Origin: an uncultured Acetatifactor sp. | Lineage (GTDB): Bacteria; Bacillota; Clostridia; Lachnospirales; Lachnospiraceae | Direction: 5' to 3' | Assembly: GCA_944383825.1 (NCBI GenBank) | Contig: CALWRA010000026.1 | Location: 1 to 41,054 of the forward strand | DNA length: 41,054 bases | In this document: in pieces, positions 1-8,221 of the stretch | Position numbering within the stretch: the first letter of the stretch is position 1 | Layout of the letters: every line of letters starts with the position of its first letter | Notes under the pieces: generated by a model | Database searches by the model: none | What the model saw: the letters and a program-made list of their open reading frames with translations, nothing else | Told to the model about the DNA's origin: nothing | Position numbers and translations under genes: made by a program

Positions 1-10
1 GCCATAAAAT

Positions 11-79
11 AAACCTCCAAACTGGTAAGTCTATCTTACATCAGTTTGAAGGTTTACACAAACTTTGGGATACTACCTT
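11..79. mobile_element. Probable end of an IS256-family insertion sequence (partial)
   Basis: A long imperfect hairpin (11-55; arms AAACCT/AGGTTT and CAAACTG/CAGTTTG, inner GTAAG/CTTAC) runs directly into TTTACACAAACTTTGGGATA at 53-72, followed by CTACC. Read outside-in this is GGTAGTATCCCAAAG then TTTGTGTAAA, which resembles the GATA...GTCC...TGTGTAAA terminal repeats of IS256-type elements as I remember them. The hairpin would be the terminator between the transposase stop and the terminal repeat. The transposase would lie left of the window. The match is from memory, so confidence is moderate. Confidence 0.45.
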
Positions 80-220
80 TTATGAAATCCTTGTTCATAT
101 TGGCATTTTACCATAAGAATTTTCTATGTCTTCTGCCAAGGCTCTTCCAGCTGTTGCAGCCCAGGCATGGCTGACTCCGGCCCTCTTAAGGAAAACCAGA
201 CGCAGCCATGCTGCTGCAGG

Positions 221-238
221 GCAGCTTTTTCAAGCTGC
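221..238 (-). terminator. Hairpin at the end of the first minus-strand operon
   Basis: GCAGCTT (221-227) and AAGCTGC (232-238) form a perfect 7-bp stem with a 4-nt loop immediately at the stop codon of the 238-1191 gene. No T-run follows on the minus strand, so it may only protect the 3' end. Between 80 and 220 I see no gene, only a stretch of about 40 minus-strand codons without a start. Confidence 0.3.
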
Positions 239-1191
239 TATTTTCCAAGCATTTCCTGCAGAATCCGTCGTATTGCGGTGATCTGATCCACCGTTTCCTG
301 ATCTATAAGGGCATCCGGAATCTGCAGACTTTCCCCATTCCCTATAACAAGAGTTCCCTCCACACTTTCTATCGGCAAAAGTCCCTTCTTCTGAGAAAAC
401 GCTTCCGTCCTTCCCGCCTTTGCGAGAAGCGCATCCAGCCTGTGGAGAACCAGAGGCATATTATTCACATGGTACTCTGCGGACACAGTGGAAGGATTTC
501 CGCTCCTGTCCAGACGCAGTTTCAGCCTTACGCTTCCATCGTTTTCCTGTTCATCCCCGGGCAAAGTTGTGTGAAGGGAAAACTCCAGCGCTCCATCCGA
601 TGCCTTTTCCTGATCCATCACAGCAAGTAAGGCAAAATATTCCCAATAAGACAAAATATTTTGATAATCCGACAGAGAAAAGTCTTTTACCCCTTCCAGA
701 TCCAGGGCAAACATCTGCTCAGCCTGCTCCAAGGACACATATTCTCCGCCGCTCCACTGCGGCAGCAAAAGCTCCAAAAACCGATACCTCTCTGTCAGGC
801 TGCTGCGCACTGCATGGTACAGCATGGCGGCATTGACTACATCCTGTTCCTCACCCAGATACATCTGGGTGAGAGGCTCCTCCTCCCCCTGTGGTATGAC
901 CTCAAAATAAAGCATATCTTCCCAGGATTGACCCTTTATCCGCAGCCTGAGCAGGTCTTCTCTTTGTATTCCGGTGATCTCAGACAGCGTATCCACAAAT
1001 ACAATCTGTTCTTCGGAAAGTCTCTCCCCGGAAAGCCCCAGCGTCAAATCAAAAGACATTTTCCCTAAGTCCAGATTCTTCTCTAACAATCCGGCTCCCT
1101 GAATGCAGGGAAAAAAACGAAAAAACAACGCTGCTGCTCCCGCTGCCAGCAAAGCCAGCGCGATTCCAATTATCACTCTTCCTATTTTCAT
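238..1191 (-). CDS. Membrane-anchored protein of unknown family, last gene of the MoxR/VWA operon
   Basis: I do not recognise this 317-residue protein. The start is placed at 1191 (MKIGRVIIGI...), which has AAAGGG about six bases upstream; an in-frame ATG 13 codons earlier has no such site. Residues 5-27 form one hydrophobic segment, a signal anchor without an obvious lipobox. The rest is soluble, acidic and Leu-rich, with a Ser/Glu-rich middle and a C-terminal helix, so it probably faces the cell exterior. A Cys (FFPCIQ) follows the membrane segment but lacks lipobox context. It sits 90 bp after the DUF4132 gene in the same direction with no terminator seen between, so it is inferred to belong to the MoxR/SWIM/VWA operon. 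A GCCCG/CGGGC hairpin stands just before its ribosome binding site. The coding call is firm; the function is unknown. Confidence 0.8.
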   Translation of the reverse strand: MKIGRVIIGIALALLAAGAAALFFRFFPCIQGAGLLEKNLDLGKMSFDLTLGLSGERLSEEQIVFVDTLSEITGIQREDLLRLRIKGQSWEDMLYFEVIPQGEEEPLTQMYLGEEQDVVNAAMLYHAVRSSLTERYRFLELLLPQWSGGEYVSLEQAEQMFALDLEGVKDFSLSDYQNILSYWEYFALLAVMDQEKASDGALEFSLHTTLPGDEQENDGSVRLKLRLDRSGNPSTVSAEYHVNNMPLVLHRLDALLAKAGRTEAFSQKKGLLPIESVEGTLVIGNGESLQIPDALIDQETVDQITAIRRILQEMLGK

Positions 1192-1204
1192 ATTTACACC
1201 CTTT

Positions 1205-1220
1205 GCCCGGTTTCGCGGGC
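1205..1220 (-). repeat. Short GC hairpin before a ribosome binding site
   Basis: GCCCG (1205-1209) and CGGGC (1216-1220) pair around a 6-nt loop, directly upstream of the AAAGGG ribosome binding site of the 238-1191 gene. It is one of several such hairpins in the window (see findings). Confidence 0.5.
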
Positions 1221-1281
1221 ATCCATTCAATATTTGAAGAAAGCCTTCAAACTTCTGTATCCAATCCCCTCATACGGATAT

Positions 1282-4200
1282 TTATTTTTTACAGTCCGGA
1301 TATGCCAGCTGCTCCTGACTGGAAGCCGTGGCCCGCTCCAGCTGCAGCACCATTTCGCTGAAATACCTGGGGCTTACCTGATCCAAAGCATACCTGTTTT
1401 CCTGTTGGATGGTATCATATACATAGCTTCCCCGTTTTACAGTTCCAGCCTTGTAAAAGCCCGCTCCGTAGACAGTGACTTCCTCGTTCTCGTCTCCCAC
1501 ATAGCTTCCGGAAAATTCCAGCTCAACGCCAAGCGCGCCGTCTTCCCGATAAAAGGTGGTGTAAACTCCCGCATCCTGTACAGAGCCTCTGTACCACCCC
1601 ATTCCCTGCAATTTTCCGGACAGAGAAAGCCCGTTCAAAATTTTTCCGCCGAAGCGTGTCAGCTCCTGCTTTCCCTTTTCTTCCTCCGTTACACGGTAGA
1701 CCGGCCGTTCCAGCTGTTCTATGGGCTGGACAACCTCATAATCCGAGAGCTGTTCCTTCCATGCGGCCAACTCCTGCTCCGACAGTTCGATGGGATGCAC
1801 CAGGCCCGCCATTCCTTCCTCCGGAAGCGCAAACTCCTCCTCATCCTTTGTGTTAAAGCTGCCGTCCTCCATGTAGCGGAACGTTTCCTTCAGTCTGCCC
1901 TCCTCATATATGCCCCAAATCAGTCCAATGGCAAACTGATGCATTACAGGGTTTTTTACAAAAAGAGCCTTCCACTGGTCTGTCTTCCAGAGCCGCTCAG
2001 CGGTTAGCGCCTGTTCCAGACGCAGCTTCTGATTTGCCGTCACTGTCTTTAACTGCTTTTTGAGCTGTTTGAATTCCGTATATGCTTCCGCCGCTTTCTC
2101 CTCCTCGTCTCTTTTGCCGGGCGCAGGCATATTTTTCAGCCGCCTGCCATCCTCATCAAATATCTCAAGCTCCAGCGCCGGCGTCAGGTAAACCCGAAAG
2201 CTTCTTGTCCCATAGTCAAATGTCCGGTCCATATTTTCTCCAAAGCCCAACGTAGGCACAATCCGGTCCTCCAGCTGATCCCTGCTGATCCCCAGAGAGG
2301 AAGCCGCATAATCCAGCGCCTGGGCCGCCGCTGTTTTCACTTGACGAAATTTAAATTTTCGGGAAATTTGATCCACCAAAAGAAGCGCTTCGCTGCTTTG
2401 ATTTAAAGCCAGCGCCTTTACCGCCTCCGCTGCAAGCGCTCCCCTGGCATGCTGGGGCCAGTCCTGAATCTGTTTATAGAAGAGCGGAACAATTCCTTCT
2501 CCTCCATGAATGGAGGCGGCATAGAGCACCCACTTTTTCTTGGCCTCCGCCCCCGACTGCAGCCATTTGTCAAACAGCTCCATCACATACCGGCTAAATT
2601 CCTTTTCTTCCAGCTCTCCGGCAAGTTTCGCAGCCTCTTTGCTTACTCCCGGCACGGACAGATCGGCATAAGCCACCAGAATAGCCTGAAGATATTCTTC
2701 GGCCGCCAAGCTTCCATCCCTTTTGTGAACCTGACAGAAGGGCGTTTCGTATGCCCATGCCACCTTTCTTTTTTTTCCGCCCTTTAAAATCTCTATAACC
2801 TGCTTCTCCGCTGTCTGTATGGCATCCGCCGTCTGATTGTCGGTCTCCCGCGCCATTCCAAGGCAGTCCTGCAGCAGCTCTCTGACCTTTTTGCTCTTTT
2901 CTCTCTCAAGAGCCTCCTTTAACTCCTTTTGAAAGCCATCCGCCCCCCAGTTTTTCATGATCTGCACTGCAAGCTCCCGCTCCTGAGATTTGCCAGATTT
3001 CAGAAAATTCCGAATTTCAGGCTCCCACTCCCGATGCCCGGCGCAGATCATGGCCATGGTGTTGCGCACCTGCCGGGAGCCGTCCAAAGCACAGGCAAGA
3101 ATCCATTCCTTTTCCTGCCTCCAATCCTCGTCCAGCACTCGGAGACAGATATCCCGGCCCACCACCGTACAGTTTTTCACTGCCATGTGAAATTCCTCTC
3201 TGTGCGCCGGCAATCTTCGGGCCATAGCCTTTACCGCCGTATCTAGGAAAAGATTTTTGCTCTTTTCCGCATAATAGCTGGAATAAATCCCGTCCATTGC
3301 GTCTGCCTGATACTGTATAGGAACCGTTTCCTGTTCCAGGATCCCGATAAGCTCCTCCACCTTTTCTTCCAGACGCCGTTCTGCTTCCCCGTTGGGAAGG
3401 TAATAGCACGTAAAAAATCCTCCCTGCATTTCCAGAGCCTTCAGCACAAGAGCCCGCCGGTACAGTTGCCCCCCGTTTTCCCCAATGGACTGTATGGTCC
3501 GGAAATCTCTGTAATAGTATCCATAATTTCCTCTCCAGGAATTCACAAAAGGATACAGGGCACTGAGCGGGGCCTCCCCCAGCAAATACTGCTTTGCCTC
3601 CATCCGCCCATAATTCATGCCTTCGGTCAGTTCTTCGGCAAGCCTCTCCCCATATCTGTCGGAAAGGGAAGCGCTCAGCTCCTGATATAACTCGGGAGCC
3701 GCCTGTTTGACCTGCTCTGCAAGAAACCGATAATCCTCTGTGGTTATAGAAGCTCCCTGAACCTGCTCTTTTATGATTTCCGGATACTGAGCCGCCATAC
3801 GCTTCAGCCCGGCGTGAATTCTGTTCTTCAAATACCAGCGAATAAAAAATCCAGGCTCCACCGGCAGAATCCGCTCCATAAGCCCTGTATGCTCCCGAAA
3901 CCAGGAGTCCTCCGACAGCTGTCTGCAGGCGTCCATCGTGCCTTCCGGATTCAAGGCAGCCATCACCTGTAAAAAAGCCAGAAAGCATTTGGAATGATCC
4001 TGGGCAAGAAACGCACATCCCGCAAGAAGAGTAAGAAGGTAATTGGCCCACTGTCTTCCTTCCGTCAGACTCAAAAGCTCCTTGGGAAACTTTCCATAGG
4101 GATTGGCCTGCGTCACATAATTCTGCAGCCTCCTTTGCTCCTCCTCTTTCAGGCCGGGAGACTGAAACACTGCAGGCAGACTATCCGTCAAATTTTTCTC

Positions 4201-4821
4201 CAGAAATTCGGCCACCTTTCCTTCTTCGGAATCATTAGGGAAAATCTTCTTTCCGAACAGCTCCTTAAAGGGATTTTTGCTTCCATGGGTATGCTTATTT
4301 TCATGGAGATAAACAGCGGCCAGAAGCACTTTTGCATTATTATATTGATGGCAGCATAGCTCCATGGCCCGACAGATTGTCTTCAGATCCTTTGCAGCCT
4401 CCTTTGACAGCTCTTTTATGTTCCGCCAATAAAGAGCATTTGGGCTCCACACAATCCTTTCTGCATAGATGGCCGCCGCCTGCTCCGGCAGCAGATATTC
4501 CCCGATATCTGCCAGACTCCATCCATACTGAAGCAAAACATAGCCGGCCGTAGAGCCGCCTACGGCCGCCGCAAACCTGACATAATGCGCCAGCTCCTCC
4601 TTTTTTCCCCGTTTTCTCAGATGCTCTACGTATCCGACGCTCTTTTTCCGTTCTTCCTCAGACAGCCGGGAAAAATCCTGTAGCCGCACCCGTGCCAAAT
4701 TCCGGGCCTCATTGCCCTGACTGAAGTATTCCTCCGCCAGCTTTCTGTTTTCTTCGGATAGATTCAGCGCGTCAAGGGTGTCCATAAGCTTTTGATAATT
4801 TCTCTCCTCATTCAGATTCAT
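1282..4821 (-). CDS. DUF4132 (YehI/MolR-like) protein
   Basis: This large soluble protein has 1179 residues from the start at 4821 (MNLNEERNYQ), preceded by AGGGAGG at ideal spacing; the upstream in-frame ATG lies before the hairpin and is less likely. The N-terminal two thirds are helical, HEAT-like material. The last ~330 residues carry the DUF4132 pattern as I know it: TFDYGTRSF, an FVKNPVMHQFAIGLIWG stretch, GLVHPIELSEQELAAWKEQL, then VVQPIEQLERPVYRV. Length matches E. coli YehI (about 1200 residues). The biochemical role is unknown; members occur beside MoxR ATPases, VWA and SWIM proteins. It lies 75 bp downstream of the SWIM gene, separated by a perfect GC hairpin that abuts its ribosome binding site. 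No catalytic motif is recognisable; a scaffold role is inference. Confidence 0.85.
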   Translation of the reverse strand: MNLNEERNYQKLMDTLDALNLSEENRKLAEEYFSQGNEARNLARVRLQDFSRLSEEERKKSVGYVEHLRKRGKKEELAHYVRFAAAVGGSTAGYVLLQYGWSLADIGEYLLPEQAAAIYAERIVWSPNALYWRNIKELSKEAAKDLKTICRAMELCCHQYNNAKVLLAAVYLHENKHTHGSKNPFKELFGKKIFPNDSEEGKVAEFLEKNLTDSLPAVFQSPGLKEEEQRRLQNYVTQANPYGKFPKELLSLTEGRQWANYLLTLLAGCAFLAQDHSKCFLAFLQVMAALNPEGTMDACRQLSEDSWFREHTGLMERILPVEPGFFIRWYLKNRIHAGLKRMAAQYPEIIKEQVQGASITTEDYRFLAEQVKQAAPELYQELSASLSDRYGERLAEELTEGMNYGRMEAKQYLLGEAPLSALYPFVNSWRGNYGYYYRDFRTIQSIGENGGQLYRRALVLKALEMQGGFFTCYYLPNGEAERRLEEKVEELIGILEQETVPIQYQADAMDGIYSSYYAEKSKNLFLDTAVKAMARRLPAHREEFHMAVKNCTVVGRDICLRVLDEDWRQEKEWILACALDGSRQVRNTMAMICAGHREWEPEIRNFLKSGKSQERELAVQIMKNWGADGFQKELKEALEREKSKKVRELLQDCLGMARETDNQTADAIQTAEKQVIEILKGGKKRKVAWAYETPFCQVHKRDGSLAAEEYLQAILVAYADLSVPGVSKEAAKLAGELEEKEFSRYVMELFDKWLQSGAEAKKKWVLYAASIHGGEGIVPLFYKQIQDWPQHARGALAAEAVKALALNQSSEALLLVDQISRKFKFRQVKTAAAQALDYAASSLGISRDQLEDRIVPTLGFGENMDRTFDYGTRSFRVYLTPALELEIFDEDGRRLKNMPAPGKRDEEEKAAEAYTEFKQLKKQLKTVTANQKLRLEQALTAERLWKTDQWKALFVKNPVMHQFAIGLIWGIYEEGRLKETFRYMEDGSFNTKDEEEFALPEEGMAGLVHPIELSEQELAAWKEQLSDYEVVQPIEQLERPVYRVTEEEKGKQELTRFGGKILNGLSLSGKLQGMGWYRGSVQDAGVYTTFYREDGALGVELEFSGSYVGDENEEVTVYGAGFYKAGTVKRGSYVYDTIQQENRYALDQVSPRYFSEMVLQLERATASSQEQLAYPDCKK

Positions 4822-4851
4822 GACAATACCTCCCTGCCCGCCTTGGCGGGC
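4819..4851 (-). repeat. Hairpin plus conserved initiation block of the DUF4132 gene
   Basis: GCCCGC (4836-4841) and GCGGGC (4846-4851) form a perfect 6-bp stem, extendable by one pair. On the minus strand it is followed at once by AGGGAGGTATTGTCATG. The block nearly repeats the one before the ECF-S gene at 12012. Confidence 0.6.
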
Positions 4852-4896
4852 ATTCATTTATGATAATATATAGCTTGTGAAACGCTGGAACGGAAA

Positions 4897-7044
4897 TTAA
4901 ATCTCCTTCCCTGTCTCACATCTCATTCCGGCCAGCGCTCCGTCCAGAGCTGTTCTTTCCAGACTAATCTTCAAATATTCCATCAACTGCATCCACGCTG
5001 CAAGGGCAGGCTCCGGATCAAACTCTGTCCGATGCCTCTTTGCTTCAAGTTCTTTTGCCAAACGCCACAGCTCCTCCCCCGCTCGGTGGAGCCCCATCTC
5101 CTCACACTCCCTTGCCAGAAGGCAAAGCTGGGACAAGGTCTCTTCCTGTACGGAGCTCAGTCCGCTTTGAAACAGATCTGACATCGTTCGGCGCATTTCC
5201 AGCAGACACTGCTCCAGCGTTTTAACAGTGTCGGCGGACGCCTCCCCGACACACGCCCCTTCCCCCGGACAGTCCGTAAAATGATTCTCTTCCGGCTTCT
5301 CAAATCCTTTTTGCTCAAAATACTCTACGGGATACAGACAGAGCCTTCCCTCTTCCAGATAAGGAATGCCGAAAAATACCATCCGGGCCCTTTCCTGGGT
5401 TTTCAGGCGACTGCTCAGTCGTTCCAGTACCCGGATGGTAAGCTTCTCCTCCTTTGAATAGTTCACTGCCACATAGAGGCTGCGTCCATACCTGTCAATA
5501 ATCTCCATGGAGAAACGCTGGCGAACCGTATCAAAGCGTCCCTCCCGGCAGCCTGCCGCCCCTACCAGAGCCGGCTTTTCCCGGCCCTCCGAATCAATCT
5601 CCTTCAGAAGATCCCTATAGTCCCAGACAATCATCTCCTGAATTTCTTTTCTGCTCAGATCCCTTCCCCCCACAATCTCGCTTTTCGTATCCTGACTTAC
5701 AGACAACCGGCCATCCTCCGTAGCCTTCGCCTGAGACAAATAAAATTCCAGCTCCGCCATCCTCTCCCTGCTGCAGTTCAATCCCCAGGGAGCCTGACCG
5801 CGGCCGCCGCTTCCTGCCGGAGGACGACGGACTCCCTCATAGAAGGTGGGACGAAGATCGGTCCATGTGTACCATTTTCTCTGTTCCGCTTCCAGAAAAT
5901 AGTACCTTTCCCCCTCATAGCCCGCCTTACTTATCACATTTCTGCCTCCGATTCCCATAAGGTGCAGACGGGAAACCGGGCGGTACGCATCACGAAAACT
6001 TCCTGATAATTCCCGCAGTTTGTCCGGCTCTTTCTCCCTTTCAAGGCGGCAGGCCCTCCGGTACAGAAAAAGCAGCCGTTCCAGCAGAACTTCCTCTCGA
6101 AAGGCCGGCGAGCGCTGAAAATACTGTTGATATTCAGAGGCCGCGCTGCGAAAGCCCGATTCAAAAGCAGGCAGACCCGCTCCATGGCTGATTACAGCCA
6201 GCCGCTCCATGCTTTCCGCAGCCTCCGGCGATAATCTGGAAAGACCGGTGAGTAGCTGCAGGCCAATTCCCTCTTTCATTGCCCGGACCGCCCGGGCCAG
6301 CTCCTGAAAGTCCCATTCTTCGCTGTCCTTAAGCTGCTCCTTGAGCAGCTGCAGAGTAAGTGTCTTTTTCTGCAGCCGGAATGCCAGAATTGCCTGGGCT
6401 TTGTGAGTGCAAAGCTCCCTTCTGTGGCAGGTGCAGGTGGAATAGGCAAGCGGGCTTAAGAGTTTTACAACTGTGTCTTCCCAGGGAAACCGCACCGTAA
6501 CAACGCTCCCTTCCTCTATCACCGGAAACTCTCCCTCCTCCATATGTAATAGAAACTCTCGATACCCCTTGTTCTTGCATGCCTGCTTCAGCCTGTTTAA
6601 AGGAATCGACGTAATCTCTTCTTCCAGACCGGCCCTCAGTGTGTCTGCGTCATCCTGGGACGTTCCCGGGCCGGTACTGCTTTCTGAGACAACGCTGTTT
6701 CCTGATCCGGTTTCGGCATTACCGCCGTCACCGTCCTTCTCCCCGGGGCTTTTAGGCTCCTCAGCATCGGTCTGATTCTCCTCTTCCTGCTTCAGATAAA
6801 GAACCGCTGTAATCAGATGACGGCAAATGCTCCGAGAGGGACAGCTGCAGACGCTGCTTCCCAAAGGGATTCGTACCTGGCACACGGCCTCCTTTAAGGT
6901 GACCTGGGCTCCCTCTGCATTCCAGACCGCCTCTGGCTTTTCCTGCTCCAGATCCTTATAGGCACGCTTCACCGTTCCTTTATTGGATAATCCGGTCAAA
7001 TACTCATCATCCGCCTGTCTGAGCAAGGCTTTTAATTCTTCCAA
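4897..7044 (-). CDS. Double SWIM zinc-finger protein (YehQ-like)
   Basis: A 715-residue protein with two SWIM fingers of pattern CxC-x5-CxH: C66, C68, C74, H76 (CSCPSRSICRH) and C204, C206, C212, H214 (CTCHRRELCTH). A low-complexity acidic linker rich in Gly, Ser, Glu and Asp (about 86-140) joins them; the remainder is largely helical with no motif I can name. SWIM fingers bind nucleic acid or protein. The start is a TTG at 7044, about ten bases after AGGGAGG; no better ATG exists nearby. In E. coli the equivalent is YehQ, next to the VWA gene yehP. Here it follows the VWA gene by 49 bp. I infer that it recognises the substrate or nucleic acid for the MoxR/VWA machine; this is untested. Confidence 0.85.
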   Translation of the reverse strand: MEELKALLRQADDEYLTGLSNKGTVKRAYKDLEQEKPEAVWNAEGAQVTLKEAVCQVRIPLGSSVCSCPSRSICRHLITAVLYLKQEEENQTDAEEPKSPGEKDGDGGNAETGSGNSVVSESSTGPGTSQDDADTLRAGLEEEITSIPLNRLKQACKNKGYREFLLHMEEGEFPVIEEGSVVTVRFPWEDTVVKLLSPLAYSTCTCHRRELCTHKAQAILAFRLQKKTLTLQLLKEQLKDSEEWDFQELARAVRAMKEGIGLQLLTGLSRLSPEAAESMERLAVISHGAGLPAFESGFRSAASEYQQYFQRSPAFREEVLLERLLFLYRRACRLEREKEPDKLRELSGSFRDAYRPVSRLHLMGIGGRNVISKAGYEGERYYFLEAEQRKWYTWTDLRPTFYEGVRRPPAGSGGRGQAPWGLNCSRERMAELEFYLSQAKATEDGRLSVSQDTKSEIVGGRDLSRKEIQEMIVWDYRDLLKEIDSEGREKPALVGAAGCREGRFDTVRQRFSMEIIDRYGRSLYVAVNYSKEEKLTIRVLERLSSRLKTQERARMVFFGIPYLEEGRLCLYPVEYFEQKGFEKPEENHFTDCPGEGACVGEASADTVKTLEQCLLEMRRTMSDLFQSGLSSVQEETLSQLCLLARECEEMGLHRAGEELWRLAKELEAKRHRTEFDPEPALAAWMQLMEYLKISLERTALDGALAGMRCETGKEI

Positions 7045-7070
7045 ATCTTATACCTCCCTGTCCGCTCCGG
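7042..7070 (-). repeat. Initiation block of the SWIM gene with a degenerate hairpin
   Basis: The minus strand reads GCGGACAGGGAGGTATAAG and then reaches a TTG start. The CCG/CGG stem before it (62-64 with 68-70 of the 7000s) has only 3 bp, so the block is conserved but the hairpin is nearly lost. Confidence 0.45.
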
Positions 7071-7093
7071 CATATTCTAAAACCACCCGGCGC

Positions 7094-8221
7094 CTACCGC
7101 ATGATCTTTCCCATAAAATCTCCCAAAGCCTCCGGCGTCATGGCTCCCACAAAGGCTCCCAGAGCAGCCAGCTGTTTCGCCGTGTTTCTGTCATACGCAG
7201 GGTTTGCCTCCATATCCAGGGCAGTCAGGCAGATCAGCCTGGCCCCGCTTTCAATGATTCCCCGGCTTACGGACAAAAGCCCCGAAAGGCTGCCTCCCTC
7301 ACAAAGATCCGACACTAAAACAACCATGGTTCGATACGGATCCTCGATTAAGCTTTCACAGTACTTAAGAGCACCTGCGATATAGGTGCCTCCTCCCAGC
7401 TGAATACTCATGAGCGTCGCCACCGGATCAGCAAGATGGGCGCTTAAATCAACCACCTGAGTGTCAAAAATCACCAGTCTTGTGTCCAGCATGGGAAGTC
7501 TGGCAAAAATTCCCGCCATCACCGCGCTGTGAATCACGCAATCCAGCATGGAGCCGCTCTCATCCACAGCTATCACGACTCTCCAGCGGCTATATTTGCG
7601 GGTACGGCTGCTGAAATAGACCTGCTCCACCATAAGCCTGCCCTTTTCCCTGTCAAAATGCTTGAGATTTTTACGTATGGTTTTTTTCATATCCAGGTTA
7701 CGTATAGATTTTACCGCGCTTTTACTGTTTCTGTCCAAACTTCCCAGCAGAGAACGGCAAATATCCTGATTCAGCTTCTCGGCAATCTCCTCCGCCACCC
7801 TTTTTACAATCCGGCGGGCCGTATCCAAAACCTCTCCCTTCATCAAATGCTTCAGCTGAAGGATGGTTTTCAACAGCTCCTGATTGGGCTCCAGCTTTTC
7901 CAAAACCTCCCGGTCCGTCAGAAGCTCTGTCATTTCATAGCGCTCCAGGGCATGGCGCTCCAATATTTCCACCGTCTCCTTTGGAAACAGACGGCGTATT
8001 TTTGTAATCCATGTGGCAGCCGTCAGCCGACTGGCTCCAGTTCCTCCTTCCCGGCGCACATCCTCCCCATACTCCCGTGAATAAAGAAAATCCAGCGCTT
8101 CCTCCAAATCCAGGCAGGAAATCCCATTTTCCAGCGTCGGCTCTTCTATGAAGGGCAGCTGATCCCTTGCCTGTTTTCCCAGAATCAGGCGCCACCTGTT
8201 TAACTGTGTTGTGTCATTCAT
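7094..8221 (-). CDS. VWA-domain protein (YehP-like)
   Basis: A 375-residue protein with an N-terminal helical half and a C-terminal von Willebrand A domain. The metal-ion-dependent adhesion site is intact: DESGS (D220, S222, S224), a Thr in GGGTY (T279) and an Asp in VSDLCEGG (D305). The start at 8221 (MNDTTQLNRW) has GGGAG six bases upstream. Its ATG overlaps the TGA of the upstream DUF5682 gene (ATGA), so the two are probably translationally coupled. VWA proteins act as adaptors for MoxR ATPases in known pairs such as RavA-ViaA, CbbQ-CbbO and NorQ-NorD. By analogy this protein would bind metal and substrate and be remodelled by the ATPase at 10635-11756. It is cytoplasmic: no signal peptide or membrane segment is seen. 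Confidence 0.88.
   Translation of the reverse strand: MNDTTQLNRWRLILGKQARDQLPFIEEPTLENGISCLDLEEALDFLYSREYGEDVRREGGTGASRLTAATWITKIRRLFPKETVEILERHALERYEMTELLTDREVLEKLEPNQELLKTILQLKHLMKGEVLDTARRIVKRVAEEIAEKLNQDICRSLLGSLDRNSKSAVKSIRNLDMKKTIRKNLKHFDREKGRLMVEQVYFSSRTRKYSRWRVVIAVDESGSMLDCVIHSAVMAGIFARLPMLDTRLVIFDTQVVDLSAHLADPVATLMSIQLGGGTYIAGALKYCESLIEDPYRTMVVLVSDLCEGGSLSGLLSVSRGIIESGARLICLTALDMEANPAYDRNTAKQLAALGAFVGAMTPEALGDFMGKIMR

Noticed and set aside
208..2007. Long plus-strand open frames over the MoxR/VWA operon
   Set aside because: They are antisense shadows of the minus-strand genes: no ribosome binding sites, low-complexity Pro/Ser/Leu-rich translation and no family resemblance.
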